15,145 nt of DNA from Polaromonas sp. (GCA_026786065.1 JAJAYS010000298.1:1-15145); one strand, 5' to 3'. Positions 1 to 7,636 are shown, counted from the first letter of the stretch. Notes: a model not told the origin generated them from the letters alone. Made by a program: numbers and translations.

Positions 1-182
1 GTCGCGCCATCCGTCAGCAGCCCTGGGGCAAGCGCATCGCGATCATCGCCCTGACCGGCTGGGGCCAGGACGAAGACCGCCGCAAGTCCCGGGAAGCCGG
101 GTTTGATCACCACCTGGTCAAGCCGGTGAAGTTTGAAGACCTGATGGAGCTGTTGGCAGAGCTGCAAACGCCAAAGGCGTGA
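1..182 (+). CDS. Hybrid histidine kinase or response regulator, 3' end only (REC domain C-terminus)
   Basis: The gene is cut by the window edge. The reading frame (codons from position 3, TGA at 180-182) encodes the last 59 residues of a receiver domain, including the LTGWGQ segment and the conserved lysine of HHLVKPV. The 182 bases match 3496-3677 with only four mismatches, all in the last 40 bases, so this is almost certainly the 3' end of a paralogue of the hybrid kinase that follows. Whether the missing part carries the same PAS and kinase domains cannot be seen; a stand-alone regulator or a different sensor with the same receiver is possible. Like its copy, it is followed at once by a stretch containing CTTGTTCCCTGTC and a REP-like sequence. 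Confidence 0.9.
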   Translation, partial: RAIRQQPWGKRIAIIALTGWGQDEDRRKSREAGFDHHLVKPVKFEDLMELLAELQTPKA

Positions 183-197
183 CAGGTTTGTTCTGTT

Positions 198-240
198 CTT
201 GTTCCCTGTCTCGCTGGCGGCAGACGGTCAGGGCGAGGGC
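198..240 (+). repeat. REP-like intergenic repeat, copy 1
   Basis: These 43 bases match 3764-3806 at 39 positions and share the core GCTGGCGGCAGACGGT. The pattern CCCTCTCCC, GCTGGCGG, then TAGGGTGAGGGC resembles REP-type sequences found between genes in many proteobacteria. Both copies lie downstream of the related kinase genes, so one copy may have been carried along by the duplication. Confidence 0.65.
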
Positions 241-332
241 GGTCTGGCCGGCTGACAAGTCACAGATGGCGCCATCGGCCAGCCCTGTCTTGCAGACCGC
301 AGCTTGGCTGGAGCTCAAGCTTCTTCACGCTG

Positions 333-358
333 TCCAGATGCGCGCAGGCGCATCTGGA
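333..358. repeat. Perfect inverted repeat (11-bp stem, 4-base loop)
   Basis: TCCAGATGCGC, loop GCAG, then GCGCATCTGGA: a fully paired 11-bp stem. No T-run follows on either strand, so it is not a standard intrinsic terminator. It could be a REP-type hairpin or protect the 3' end of the upstream transcript. The function is unknown. Confidence 0.6.
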
Positions 359-377
359 GCCGCAGCGTTCAGCCCCA

Positions 378-480
378 GCCCTCTCCCAGAGAGACGGAGC
401 AAGGGAAACCGCCGTGGAAGTCCGCATAGGGCGGATTAGTGGGGCGTGAGCCAACATCGCGGGAGAGGGCGGCAATCGTA
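378..480. repeat. 103-bp segment bounded by 10-bp perfect inverted repeats (small MITE/BIME-like element)
   Basis: GCCCTCTCCC at 378-387 is the exact reverse complement of GGGAGAGGGC at 471-480. The interior contains a TAGGGCGGATTAG-type stretch preceded by TCCGC, which gives a small internal pairing (TCCGC/GCGGA). No coding sequence and no obvious target-site duplication are visible. It looks like a non-autonomous repeat of the kind often dispersed in proteobacterial intergenic DNA, but only one copy of this exact form is in the window. Confidence 0.5.
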
Positions 481-612
481 GATGTCGGCCTTTGTCCTGC
501 AAAATGACCGGCGCCAAAGAAAAAAACCGCACCCTGCGACCAGAGCGCAAGCTACTGAAACAAAGCCCGACTTGAGCCAGCCCCGCATGATTGATACACA
601 TGCGTCAGGGGC

Positions 613-618
613 GAAGGA
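613..618 (+). promoter_or_regulatory. Ribosome-binding site deciding the hybrid kinase start
   Basis: GAAGGA lies 5 bases before ATG 624. The upstream in-frame candidates (TTG 591, ATG 600) have no such site, so ATG 624 is preferred. Confidence 0.75.
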
Positions 619-623
619 AAAAT

Positions 624-3600
624 ATGGACACCAAGCTTTTTGACAGCTCGATCATCAGCACTGCGGAGCAGGCGGTGGATTTCATTGGCAATATCCTCGA
701 ATCTTCCACCGAGTATTCCATCCTCGGTGAGGATCTCGACGGAAAAATTCTCTTGTGGAACGAAGGCGCGCGTCGCCTTTTCGGCTATGAGCCGGAAGAG
801 GTTGTGGGCAAAGCCAACTCCTCCATCCTGCATGTGCCGGATGATATTCAGGCGGGCACGCACCAGGAGCTCAGGCAGATCGCATTGCGCGACGGCAAAT
901 GGGAGGGTACCCTCATGCGCGCGCGCAAGAACGGCCAGCACTTCACCGCGCGCCTCGTCATCACCCCACGCCACGACTCCGCGGGCAAGGCCATCGGCTA
1001 CCTGCTCATCTCAAAGGACATCTCCGTTGAAATCCGGCTGACGGAAGAACTCAAGGCCACGCAGTTCTACGCGCGCAGCTTGATTGAAGCCTCGCTCGAC
1101 CCGCTGGTCACCATCAGCCCCGAAGGCAAGATCACCGACGTCAACGAAGCGTCCGTGCAAGCCACCGGCACGGCGCGCGAGCACTTGGTCGGGACCGACT
1201 TCTCCGATTACTTCACGGAGCCGGACCGGGCGCGCGAAGGCTATCAGCAGGTGTTCTCGCAGGGCTACGTGCGCGACTACCCGCTGGCCATTCGGCACAT
1301 TTCAGGCCGGATCACGGACGTGCTTTACAACGCCAGCGTTTACAAGGACGACAAAGGCAACGTGCTCGGCGTGCTCGCCGCCGCGCGCGACGTGACTCTG
1401 CAAAAGCAGGTGGCCGTGCTATTGCGGGAGAGCGAGGAGCGTTTCAGCGCCATCCTCCGGCTGGCAAACGACGCGGTGGTATCGGTGGATGAGTCGCAGT
1501 GCATCCAGTTGTTCAACGAGGCGGCGGAAAAAATCTTCGGCTATCAGGCGGACGAAGTATTGGGAAAACCACTGGAGATGCTGCTGCCGTCGCGTTTTCG
1601 CGCGGCGCATCCCGCGCATGTCTCGGAGTTCGCCAAGGCGCTCGAATCCAGCCACCGGATGGGCGAGCGACGCGAGTTGTTTGGCCGGCGCAAGGACGGC
1701 ACGGACTTCCCGGCCGAGGCTTCGATTTCCAAGTTTCACTTGCAGGGTCGGCTGACGTTTACCGCGTTCGTCAGTGACATCACGGAGCGCAGGCAGGCCG
1801 AAGCCAAGCAGCGCGCGACCGCCGCTTACGCGCGCAGCTTGATTGAAGCCTCGCTCGACCCGCTGGTCACCATCAGCCCCGAAGGCAAGATCACCGACGT
1901 GAACCGCGCCACTGAACTGGTCACCGGCATCCCGCGCCAGCGCCTCACCGGCACGGACTTCTCGGATTATTTCACCGAGCCGGACCGGGCGCGTGAAGGT
2001 TACCAGCAGGTGTTTTCTCAGGGCCTGGCGAAGGACTATCCGCTGGCCATACGCCACACCTCGGCCCGCATCACCGACGTGCTTTACAACGCCTGCGTTT
2101 ACAAGGACGACAAAGGCAATGTGCTGGGCGTGTTCGCCGCCGCACGCGACGTGACCGAGCGCAAGATGGCCGAGGAGCTGCAACGCGCCTCCTCGGCTCA
2201 CGCCCGCTCGCTCATCGAAGCCTCGCTCGATCCGCTTGTCACTATCAGTGCGCAGGGCAAGATCACCGACGTCAACGAAGCCTCGGTGCAGGCAACCGGC
2301 GTGGCGCGAGAGCAACTCGTCGGCACGGACTTCTCGGATTACTTCACCGAGCCGGACAAGGCCCGCTCGGGCTACCAGAAAGCTTTCTCCGAAGGTTTTG
2401 TGCGCGACTATCCGCTGGCCATCCGCCACGCCTCGGGCCGCATCCTCGACGTGCTTTACAACGCCGGCGTGTACAAGGACGACAAGGGCAACGTGCTCGG
2501 CGTGTTCGCCGCCGCGCGCGACGTGACCGAGCGCAAGCAGATGGAGGCAGCGCTCATGGATGCCGATCGCCGCAAGGACGAATTTTTGGCGACCCTGGCC
2601 CACGAACTGCGCAATCCGCTGGCCGCCGTCAGCAACTCGCTGGAACTGATGAAACGGGCCAGCGGCAACGCCGCTGTGATGGAGCGGGCCCACACCACCA
2701 TGGAGCGGCAGATGGCCCAGATGGTGCACCTGATTGACGACTTGCTCGATGTCAGCCGCATCACCCGAAACCGGCTTGATCTCAGACTGGAACGCGTCGA
2801 GTTGGCGTCGGTGGTGCAACACGCCGCAGAAGCCTGCCGTCCGCTCTGCGAGCATGCCGGTCACCAGCTGATTGTCACGCTGCCGCCAGAGCCGATCATT
2901 CTGAACGCCGACCCGATGCGGCTGGCCCAGGTGTTCGGAAACCTGCTGAACAATGCCTGCAAATACACCCACGGGGGCGGCAGCATCTGGCTGAGCGCCG
3001 AATTGCAAGGCAGCGAAGTCGCGTTGACGTTCAAGGACAGCGGCGTCGGCATTGCGCCCGACATGCTGCAAAAAGTGTTCGATCTGTTCACGCAGGTCGG
3101 CAGTTCGCTGGAGCGTTCCCAGGGCGGTCTGGGCATCGGGCTGTCGCTGGCCAAGCGGCTGACCGAGCTGCACGGCGGCAGGTTGACGGCCCACAGCCAG
3201 GGCAAAGACCGGGGCAGTGCGTTCGTCGTGCGTCTGCCGGTGTTGCTGGAAACGCCAGGACCTGCAGCGCCAGTGCCGATGGCCGCCCCGGCGCCGCCGA
3301 CGGCGGGCCGCCGCATCCTGGTGGTGGACGACATGCGCGAAAGTGCCGACAGCCTCGCCATGCTGCTCGGCATGGACGGCAACGAGACCCAGACCGCCTA
3401 TGACGGCCTGGAGGCCGTCGATAGCGCTGCGGCTTTCCGGCCCGATGTGATCCTGCTCGACATCGGCGTGCCGGGGATGAACGGCTACGAGGCCTGTCGC
3501 GCCATCCGTCAGCAGCCCTGGGGCAAGCGCATCGCGATCATCGCCCTGACCGGCTGGGGCCAGGACGAAGACCGCCGCAAGTCCCGGGAAGCCGGGTTTG

Positions 3601-3677
3601 ATCACCACCTGGTCAAGCCGGTGAAGTTTGAAGACTTGGTGGAGCTGTTGGCAGGGCTGCAAGCGCCAAAGGCGTGA
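624..3677 (+). CDS. Soluble multi-PAS hybrid sensor histidine kinase (PAS x5 - HisKA - HATPase - REC)
   Basis: The product has 1017 residues, with ATG 624 chosen for its GAAGGA site. Five PAS domains sit at about 15-140, 150-258, 269-388, 403-511 and 527-635; numbers 2, 4 and 5 are near-copies of one 109-residue module. A HisKA domain follows, with the phospho-acceptor histidine in HELRNPL (H660). The HATPase has the N-box (FGNLLNNA), G1 (DSGVGIAPD, D805) and G2 (GGLGIGLSL, about 834). A proline/alanine linker leads to a receiver with acidic pair D902/D903, phospho-acceptor D946 (LLDIGVPG) and the HLVKPV lysine. All signature residues are intact, so it should be an active phosphorelay kinase. 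There are no membrane segments or signal peptide, so it probably senses a cytoplasmic or redox/small-molecule cue. No HPt or DNA-binding output partner is adjacent. The signal is unknown. Confidence 0.95.
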   Translation: MDTKLFDSSIISTAEQAVDFIGNILESSTEYSILGEDLDGKILLWNEGARRLFGYEPEEVVGKANSSILHVPDDIQAGTHQELRQIALRDGKWEGTLMRARKNGQHFTARLVITPRHDSAGKAIGYLLISKDISVEIRLTEELKATQFYARSLIEASLDPLVTISPEGKITDVNEASVQATGTAREHLVGTDFSDYFTEPDRAREGYQQVFSQGYVRDYPLAIRHISGRITDVLYNASVYKDDKGNVLGVLAAARDVTLQKQVAVLLRESEERFSAILRLANDAVVSVDESQCIQLFNEAAEKIFGYQADEVLGKPLEMLLPSRFRAAHPAHVSEFAKALESSHRMGERRELFGRRKDGTDFPAEASISKFHLQGRLTFTAFVSDITERRQAEAKQRATAAYARSLIEASLDPLVTISPEGKITDVNRATELVTGIPRQRLTGTDFSDYFTEPDRAREGYQQVFSQGLAKDYPLAIRHTSARITDVLYNACVYKDDKGNVLGVFAAARDVTERKMAEELQRASSAHARSLIEASLDPLVTISAQGKITDVNEASVQATGVAREQLVGTDFSDYFTEPDKARSGYQKAFSEGFVRDYPLAIRHASGRILDVLYNAGVYKDDKGNVLGVFAAARDVTERKQMEAALMDADRRKDEFLATLAHELRNPLAAVSNSLELMKRASGNAAVMERAHTTMERQMAQMVHLIDDLLDVSRITRNRLDLRLERVELASVVQHAAEACRPLCEHAGHQLIVTLPPEPIILNADPMRLAQVFGNLLNNACKYTHGGGSIWLSAELQGSEVALTFKDSGVGIAPDMLQKVFDLFTQVGSSLERSQGGLGIGLSLAKRLTELHGGRLTAHSQGKDRGSAFVVRLPVLLETPGPAAPVPMAAPAPPTAGRRILVVDDMRESADSLAMLLGMDGNETQTAYDGLEAVDSAAAFRPDVILLDIGVPGMNGYEACRAIRQQPWGKRIAIIALTGWGQDEDRRKSREAGFDHHLVKPVKFEDLVELLAGLQAPKA
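1071..2528 (+). repeat. Triplicated 327-bp PAS module inside the hybrid kinase
   Basis: Three units at 1071-1397, 1830-2156 and 2202-2528 have identical length (109 codons) with no indels. Each begins ARSLIEASLDPLVTIS and ends GNVLGV(L/F)AAARDVT. Unit 1 differs from unit 3 at about 14 residues and from unit 2 at about 17. Differences cluster in the variable core after ITDVN and around the Q(V/A)FS(Q/E)G segment, while GTDFSDYFTEPD and DYPLAIRH are unchanged. A divergent PAS domain separates units 1 and 2. This points to internal duplication or gene conversion. Confidence 0.9.
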
Positions 3678-3710
3678 CAGGCTTGTTCTTTTCTTGTTCC
3701 CTGTCCGGTT
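3496..3710 (+). repeat. Second copy of the kinase 3' end (long direct repeat with window start)
   Basis: Bases 3496-3677 align without gaps to 1-182 with four differences. Similarity continues past the stop codon through CTTGTTCCCTGTC and then breaks down near 3710. The partner copy begins outside the window, so the full length of the repeated unit is unknown. Confidence 0.9.
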
Positions 3711-3763
3711 AGCGGATGAAGGGTCAGTGCCGGTTCCCTTTTCGTGCCAGGACGGGGTTGGTG

Positions 3764-3806
3764 CTTGTTCCCTCTCCCGCTGGCGGCAGACGGTTAGGGT
3801 GAGGGC
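3764..3806 (+). repeat. REP-like intergenic repeat, copy 2
   Basis: This matches 198-240 at 39 of 43 positions and is closer to the typical form, with CCCTCTCCCGCTGGCGG followed by GGTTAGGGTGAGGGC. It lies between the convergent kinase and transporter genes. No paired stem with a T-run is seen, so a terminator role is not supported by sequence alone. Confidence 0.65.
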
Positions 3807-3842
3807 GATGAAGCTGAGAAATTGACATTTCAATAAAAAAGG

Positions 3843-3891
3843 CTTTTACTCCAATTAATACGGGCGCAAGCAGCTATTTAAATCATAGCGG
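3843..3891 (-). repeat. Dispersed intergenic repeat, copy A (overlaps the transporter 3' end)
   Basis: Read on the minus strand, CGCTATGATTTAAATAGCT is followed by GCTTGCGCCCGTATTAATTG. It shares the pattern CGCTAT...AGCT...CGCCCGTA with 5258-5297 and 13985-14044, all in the same orientation. GCTAT and ATAGC can pair into a small hairpin. The last codons and TAA stop of the transporter lie inside this copy. I associate AGCTGCTYRCGCCCGTA-type sequences with Comamonadaceae genomes; this is from memory. Confidence 0.65.
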
Positions 3892-5194
3892 ATGGTTTGC
3901 CGCCAAGCTGTAAACCCGCCGCCGTGCCGCGTGCCATGTCCACGCGCCACAGCAACACAAGCCCGATCACGAAGAAACTGCCGGTGCCCAGAATCGCCAG
4001 CCGGTGGTTGTTGTCGGTGAGCCAGGTCACCAGGCCGTAGGTGATGGGGCCGATGATCGCGGCCAGCCGCACGGCAAAGGTCCACAGACCGAAAAATTCG
4101 GCCAGCCGTGCCGCCGGAATGAGCGTGCCGGCCATCGCGCGGCCACCGCTTTGCGACGAGCCCATCGCCAGGCCAGCCAGCGTAGCCGCCAGCCAGAACG
4201 TGCCGCGCGTGGTGCCGAGGGCGGCCAGCAGCACCATTGCAATCCACACCAGCAGCGTGAGCGTCAGCGCGCGCTGGTGGCCGAGGCGGTCCTGCCAGTA
4301 GCCGAACGCAAACGCCCCCACAGCGGCGGCGATGTTGACGGTGAAAACCAGCGCCATCGTTTCGCCCTGTGAGAACTTCATCACCTGGTCGGCGTACACC
4401 GCCGCCAGCGCAATCACCACCGCAATGCCGGCCTGGTAGAACACCGCGCACAGCAGCAGGCGCTTGAAGTCGGTGTAGGGCTGCGCCTGGCGCCAGCTCG
4501 CCAACAGTGGCGCCCAGCCCGAGCGCGCCGCTTGCGGCGCAGCTACCCGCGGTGTGGCGCGCTCCTTCAGCAAGGCAAAGGTCACGCAAGCCGCCAGACC
4601 ATAGACGGCTGCCGTGATCAGCATCGCGACCGGCACGAACTGCGTTGCAGCCTCCCCCCGGCCTTGCGCACTCAGCACATAGGCCAGGCAAAGGCCCAGC
4701 GACAGCATGCCGCCGAAGTACCCAAAGCTCCAGCCCCAGCCGGACACCTTGCCCATCGCTTCGTGGCGCGCCAGTTCTGGCAGGAAAGCCGCCGTGATGG
4801 ACTCACCGACCGAATAGAAAAAGTTCGACAGCACGATGGCCGCCACGGCCAGCACCAGCGCCCCCGGCCCGGCCAGCGCCAGGGCCGCCGTCGCCAACAC
4901 GCAGCCCGCTGTCGCCAGCATCAGCAGGCGCCGCTTGGCTGCATGCGCGTCGGCCCAGGCGCCTATGGCCGGCATCAGCAGCAGTACCAGCAGATTGGAC
5001 GCCGACAACGCCAGCGTCCAGGCCAGCGTGCCCCAGCCCGCGCCCTGGGCCACCACGCCGATGAAGTACACATTGAATACCGCCGTCAGCACGACGGTGG
5101 TGTAGCCCGAGTTGGCGAAGTCGTACATCGCCCAGCCGAAGACTTCACGGCGGGCCACGCCGGGTTGCAGCGCCTGAGCATCGAAAAGGGACAT
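3878..5194 (-). CDS. MFS transporter, UMF1/Atg22-like family
   Basis: The product is a 438-residue integral membrane protein with about 12 hydrophobic segments. The N-terminal WAMYDFANSGY segment (residues 21-31), followed by TTVVLTAVFNVYF, is characteristic of UMF1-type major facilitators related to vacuolar Atg22 (COG2270). GAWADAHAAKRR (from about residue 77) occupies the place of the MFS loop 2-3 motif. The substrate is unknown; fungal relatives export amino acids, but bacterial members are mostly uncharacterised. The start at ATG 5194 follows an AAAGG-like stretch about 9 bases upstream. It stands alone, convergent with the kinase and divergent from the UPF0149 gene. Its last residues (SAMI) and its stop codon fall inside a dispersed repeat, so the native C-terminus may have been altered by repeat insertion. 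Confidence 0.9.
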   Translation of the reverse strand: MSLFDAQALQPGVARREVFGWAMYDFANSGYTTVVLTAVFNVYFIGVVAQGAGWGTLAWTLALSASNLLVLLLMPAIGAWADAHAAKRRLLMLATAGCVLATAALALAGPGALVLAVAAIVLSNFFYSVGESITAAFLPELARHEAMGKVSGWGWSFGYFGGMLSLGLCLAYVLSAQGRGEAATQFVPVAMLITAAVYGLAACVTFALLKERATPRVAAPQAARSGWAPLLASWRQAQPYTDFKRLLLCAVFYQAGIAVVIALAAVYADQVMKFSQGETMALVFTVNIAAAVGAFAFGYWQDRLGHQRALTLTLLVWIAMVLLAALGTTRGTFWLAATLAGLAMGSSQSGGRAMAGTLIPAARLAEFFGLWTFAVRLAAIIGPITYGLVTWLTDNNHRLAILGTGSFFVIGLVLLWRVDMARGTAAGLQLGGKPSAMI

Positions 5195-5499
5195 ACCGGA
5201 AGCCTTTCTGGCGCAGTGCGTAGCGCTGAAGATTCAAGAAAAAATCGGCTGGTAGCGAACGTTTACGGGCGTGAGCAGCTATTAAAAAAATAGCGATGAG
5301 GCTTCACTGCAGCGCCTGCGCGCGGCGGCCGAAAGCTCTCCGGCAGTTTAGGGCCCGCGTACGCGTCCCGACCGACCTTGCGCGCCTTGGGACCCTTGGG
5401 GTGACTGGTTTGTCGGTGCGCGGAGCGGCTGCCCTCGGGTACCCGACGGCTACACTGATCGTGGCCGCCTTCGCCTGCGCCGCGTCGATCTCTCGCCCC
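5195..5499. other. Intergenic region between divergent genes
   Basis: The region holds repeat copy B (5258-5297) and presumably the promoters of both flanking genes. The open frame that extends the UPF0149 protein upstream (from 5296) has a composition unlike the family and no ribosome-binding site, so I treat it as non-coding. No terminator or RNA gene is recognised. Confidence 0.6.
5258..5297 (-). repeat. Dispersed intergenic repeat, copy B
   Basis: On the minus strand it reads CGCTATTTTTTTAATAGCT then GCTCACGCCCGTAAACGTTC. GCTATT/AATAGC forms a 6-bp stem around a five-base homopolymer loop. It has the same orientation as copies A and C, and with copy A it brackets the transporter gene. 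Confidence 0.65.
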
Positions 5500-6369
5500 A
5501 TGCCCCCATCCTCCCCGCCTGCCGCCCCAGCCAATCCGCCCGCGCTGGCGATTGACGATCTGAACGAGCTGGACACGATCCTCGACGAGCTGCGCAGCCG
5601 GGACGACGAAACCCCGCAGTGGGAGTTTTGCGACGGCTTCATGGCTGCGCTGATCTGCTCGCGCCGCCCTATCGATGAGGCCGAATACCTGCCGGTGCTG
5701 CTCGGCGCGCCCGACGAACCGGCGCCCGCCGGCCTGGAGCCCGACGCCATCGCGCCCGACGCCCAGCCGCTGTCCAGCGCCGCACCCTTTGGCAGCGTCA
5801 ATCAGCAAGCCCGCTTTGTCAGGCTGTGGCGCCGCCGCTGGAATGAAGTTCGTGACGCACTCGACGCCGATGTGGAGTCGCACGAAGACGAGCGCTGCTA
5901 CGCCCCCGAAGTGCTGGACATGCGCAGCATGGTCGCCGAGATGGCTGCAGAAGAACGGGCCGATTTCGAACGCGAACTGGGGAGCGACACGTTGCCCGCC
6001 TTTGCGCAGGTCTGGGCGCTGGGCTTCATGTACGCCGTCGAGAACTGGCCCGAGGAATGGGTGCCGCCGCGGGACCGGGAGGCCACCGAGGCACTGAACG
6101 CTGCACTCATTGCCATCGTCGCACTGACAGAGGACGACGACAGCGAAGCCGAGGTTTCGCCATTTGTGGAAGACGGCCCACCGAGCGTCAGCCGGGCCCG
6201 GCTGAATGCCTTCGGCGATGCCATCTGGGCGGTGTACGAGTTGCGTGATGTATGGCGGTCCATCGGCCCGCGCGTCGAGACGGTGCGCAAGCCGGCCGCG
6301 CCGGGTCGCAACGACCCCTGCCCGTGCGGCAGCGGCAAAAAATACAAGAAGTGCCACGGCGCCGGCTGA
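5500..6369 (+). CDS. UPF0149 (YgfB/YecA) family protein with C-terminal SEC-C zinc motif
   Basis: The product has 289 residues from ATG 5500, which begins MPPSSPP. The frame is open for 68 more codons upstream, but that part does not look like the family. Residues about 20-190 carry UPF0149 features: an acidic [14 protein letters not shown] helix, then [15 protein letters not shown] long acidic stretch follows, and the protein ends in a SEC-C motif, [19 protein letters not shown], with zinc ligands C274, C276, C285 and H286. The SEC-C motif is known from SecA and many YecA-like proteins, where it binds zinc and can contact SecB or ribosomes. The role of this protein is unknown, though a cytoplasmic protein-quality or translation-related accessory role is plausible. 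There is no clear Shine-Dalgarno sequence, so the exact start is moderately certain. It is not in an operon. Confidence 0.85.
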   Translation: MPPSSPPAAPANPPALAIDDLNELDTILDELRSRDDETPQWEFCDGFMAALICSRRPIDEAEYLPVLLGAPDEPAPAGLEPDAIAPDAQPLSSAAPFGSVNQQARFVRLWRRRWNEVRDALDADVESHEDERCYAPEVLDMRSMVAEMAAEERADFERELGSDTLPAFAQVWALGFMYAVENWPEEWVPPRDREATEALNAALIAIVALTEDDDSEAEVSPFVEDGPPSVSRARLNAFGDAIWAVYELRDVWRSIGPRVETVRKPAAPGRNDPCPCGSGKKYKKCHGAG

Positions 6370-6462
6370 CGGCTGGAGGCTTTACAAGGCTTGCCTGCCA
6401 GGCTCCTGCGGCGCGGCTGGCGGTCACAGTTTGGAAAAGGGCGAAAGCGATCTGACGCCGGT

Positions 6463-7407
6463 TCAGCCGAAGAACCCGTGTAACTGCTGCGCCGTCTCAT
6501 GCGGCAGTTCTTCCGGAATGAAATGCTCGGCTGGCAGCACTTGCCCCGTCACCCGGCCGCTGCACTGCGCCTGCCAGAGTTCGAGCGGCTTGAAGAGGCG
6601 ATTCACCACGCCGCGCTCACCCCACAGCGCCAGCATGTCGCAGGCCACCTTCTGCCCGCGAGCGCGGCTGGCGCGGTCGTGCTCCAGGTCGATGCCGGCG
6701 CTGGCGCGGTAGTCTTCGCAGGCCGAATGCAGGGCCTCGGCATTGCAAAAGCAGCGTTCGTATTCAGCCAGCGCCCAGGGTTCGATGTAGCCGAGCCCGG
6801 CGCTGCCCCAGGCGCCGAGCTTGGCATGCAGGTAAGCGCGTGCCGTTTCGGGGTGGTGGGCGCCCATCATGATCTCCGGCAGCGGCGCCGGCTGCAGCAT
6901 GTGAAACCAGTGGTAGTAGACGCGGGCAAAAGCCATGTAGGGCTCGCTCAGGCCGGCGCCGTCGTACATGTCCAGCGTCGGCGCGACGTCGATAACGCAG
7001 AGCCGCTCGACGCGGCCTGGAGCATCCAGCGCCAGCCGGTGCGCGACCCGCGCGCCGCGATCGTGGCCGCAGACCGAAAAACGGGCTATGCCGAGCTGGT
7101 CCATCACCAGCACCATGTCGTGCGCCATGTTGCGTTTGCTGTAATTGCTGTGGTCGGGCAGGCCGGGGGTTTTGGATGAATCGCCGTAACCGCGCAGGTC
7201 GGGCATGACCAGAAAATAATAATCGGCCAGCAGTCCGGCCACGCGCTGCCACATGGCGTGCGATTGGGGAAAACCGTGCAGCAAAAGCAAAGCGCGCCGG
7301 GGCGGTACGCCCAGCACCTGTCTCGAAATCCGCGCGTTGATCGACGCGCCGTTGACCTCGAAACGGTGCAGTTCAAAACCTTCGAACCAGTCGTCTGGTG
7401 GGTTCAT
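6463..7407 (-). CDS. Alpha/beta hydrolase, haloacetate (fluoroacetate) dehalogenase-like
   Basis: The product has 314 residues from ATG 7407, supported by AGGAG 6 bases upstream; the longer open frame beyond it is ignored. It is an alpha/beta-hydrolase fold with HGFPQSHAMW (oxyanion region, residues 44-53) and DLRGYGDSS. The nucleophile elbow GHDRGAR has Asp (D116) rather than Ser. Acid D140 and H295 in AEHF complete the expected Asp-Asp-His triad. R117 and R120, H166/W167 and Y233 sit where fluoroacetate dehalogenases keep their carboxylate- and halide-binding residues. Family knowledge therefore suggests hydrolytic removal of halide from haloacetates through an aspartyl-ester intermediate (EC 3.8.1.3). 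Epoxide hydrolase is the main alternative. It is divergent from the quorum-sensing operon, with 229 bp between. No signal peptide is seen, so it is cytoplasmic. Confidence 0.85.
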   Translation of the reverse strand: MNPPDDWFEGFELHRFEVNGASINARISRQVLGVPPRRALLLLHGFPQSHAMWQRVAGLLADYYFLVMPDLRGYGDSSKTPGLPDHSNYSKRNMAHDMVLVMDQLGIARFSVCGHDRGARVAHRLALDAPGRVERLCVIDVAPTLDMYDGAGLSEPYMAFARVYYHWFHMLQPAPLPEIMMGAHHPETARAYLHAKLGAWGSAGLGYIEPWALAEYERCFCNAEALHSACEDYRASAGIDLEHDRASRARGQKVACDMLALWGERGVVNRLFKPLELWQAQCSGRVTGQVLPAEHFIPEELPHETAQQLHGFFG

Positions 7408-7413
7408 GTGCGA

Positions 7414-7418
7414 CTCCT
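7414..7418 (-). promoter_or_regulatory. Ribosome-binding site of the hydrolase
   Basis: On the minus strand ACAGGAGTCGCAC precedes ATG 7407, which places AGGAG 6 bases from the start. This rules out the longer frame that begins near 7716. Confidence 0.75.
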
Positions 7419-7636
7419 GTCGGTAAGTCCGGGCAGCGTCGTGCAGGGGAGAGCGGGGAAAAGCAGGATACGCCAAAGGCGTGATTTCGTGGCCGTAAGC
7501 GAAGGCGCGAAGCGATCGATGTAAGGCGAAGGTGGCATTATTTTTCAGCCGGCTTCGATGACACAATTGACCTTCCTCGCGACCGACGCGCTTGCTCCGG
7601 CGCCTCGCGCCCAGACCATTCGAGACGTTTGACATC

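Larger units (their letters stand above)
183..623. other. Intergenic region with several small repeats
   Basis: No convincing gene lies between the two kinase genes. Open frames here lack ribosome-binding sites, family resemblance and sensible composition. The stretch holds a REP-like sequence (198-240), a strong perfect hairpin (333-358), a 103-bp segment bounded by 10-bp inverted repeats (378-480) and the ribosome-binding site of the next gene (613-618). No rho-independent terminator with a T-run is visible after the first kinase. Confidence 0.7.

Noticed and set aside
572..600. Possible sigma-70 promoter TTGAGC - 17 bp - TACACA before the hybrid kinase.
   Set aside because: The -10 match is weak (3 of 6), and such matches are common by chance in this length of sequence.
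1419..3833. Very long minus-strand open frame (804 codons) opposite the hybrid kinase.
   Set aside because: It is a high-GC shadow of the real gene, with His/Arg/Gly-rich content, no family motif, and repeats that merely mirror the PAS modules.
5451..5456. TACACT as a -10 box for the UPF0149 gene.
   Set aside because: The position is sensible, but no acceptable -35 box lies 16-18 bases upstream (GCTGCC), so it is not listed as a feature.
6463..7407. The hydrolase next to phcB could be an esterase that destroys the fatty acid methyl ester signal.
   Set aside because: Its nucleophile elbow is GHDRGAR with Asp, and the pocket residues match dehalogenases. A carboxylesterase would be expected to have Ser here, so adjacency alone does not support signal quenching.
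7408..7636. Search for a regulator-binding site or promoter in the divergent spacer before phcB.
   Set aside because: TTGACC at 7567-7572 has no matching -10 box at the right distance, and no clear dyad stands out. The spacer must contain promoters, but I cannot place them.
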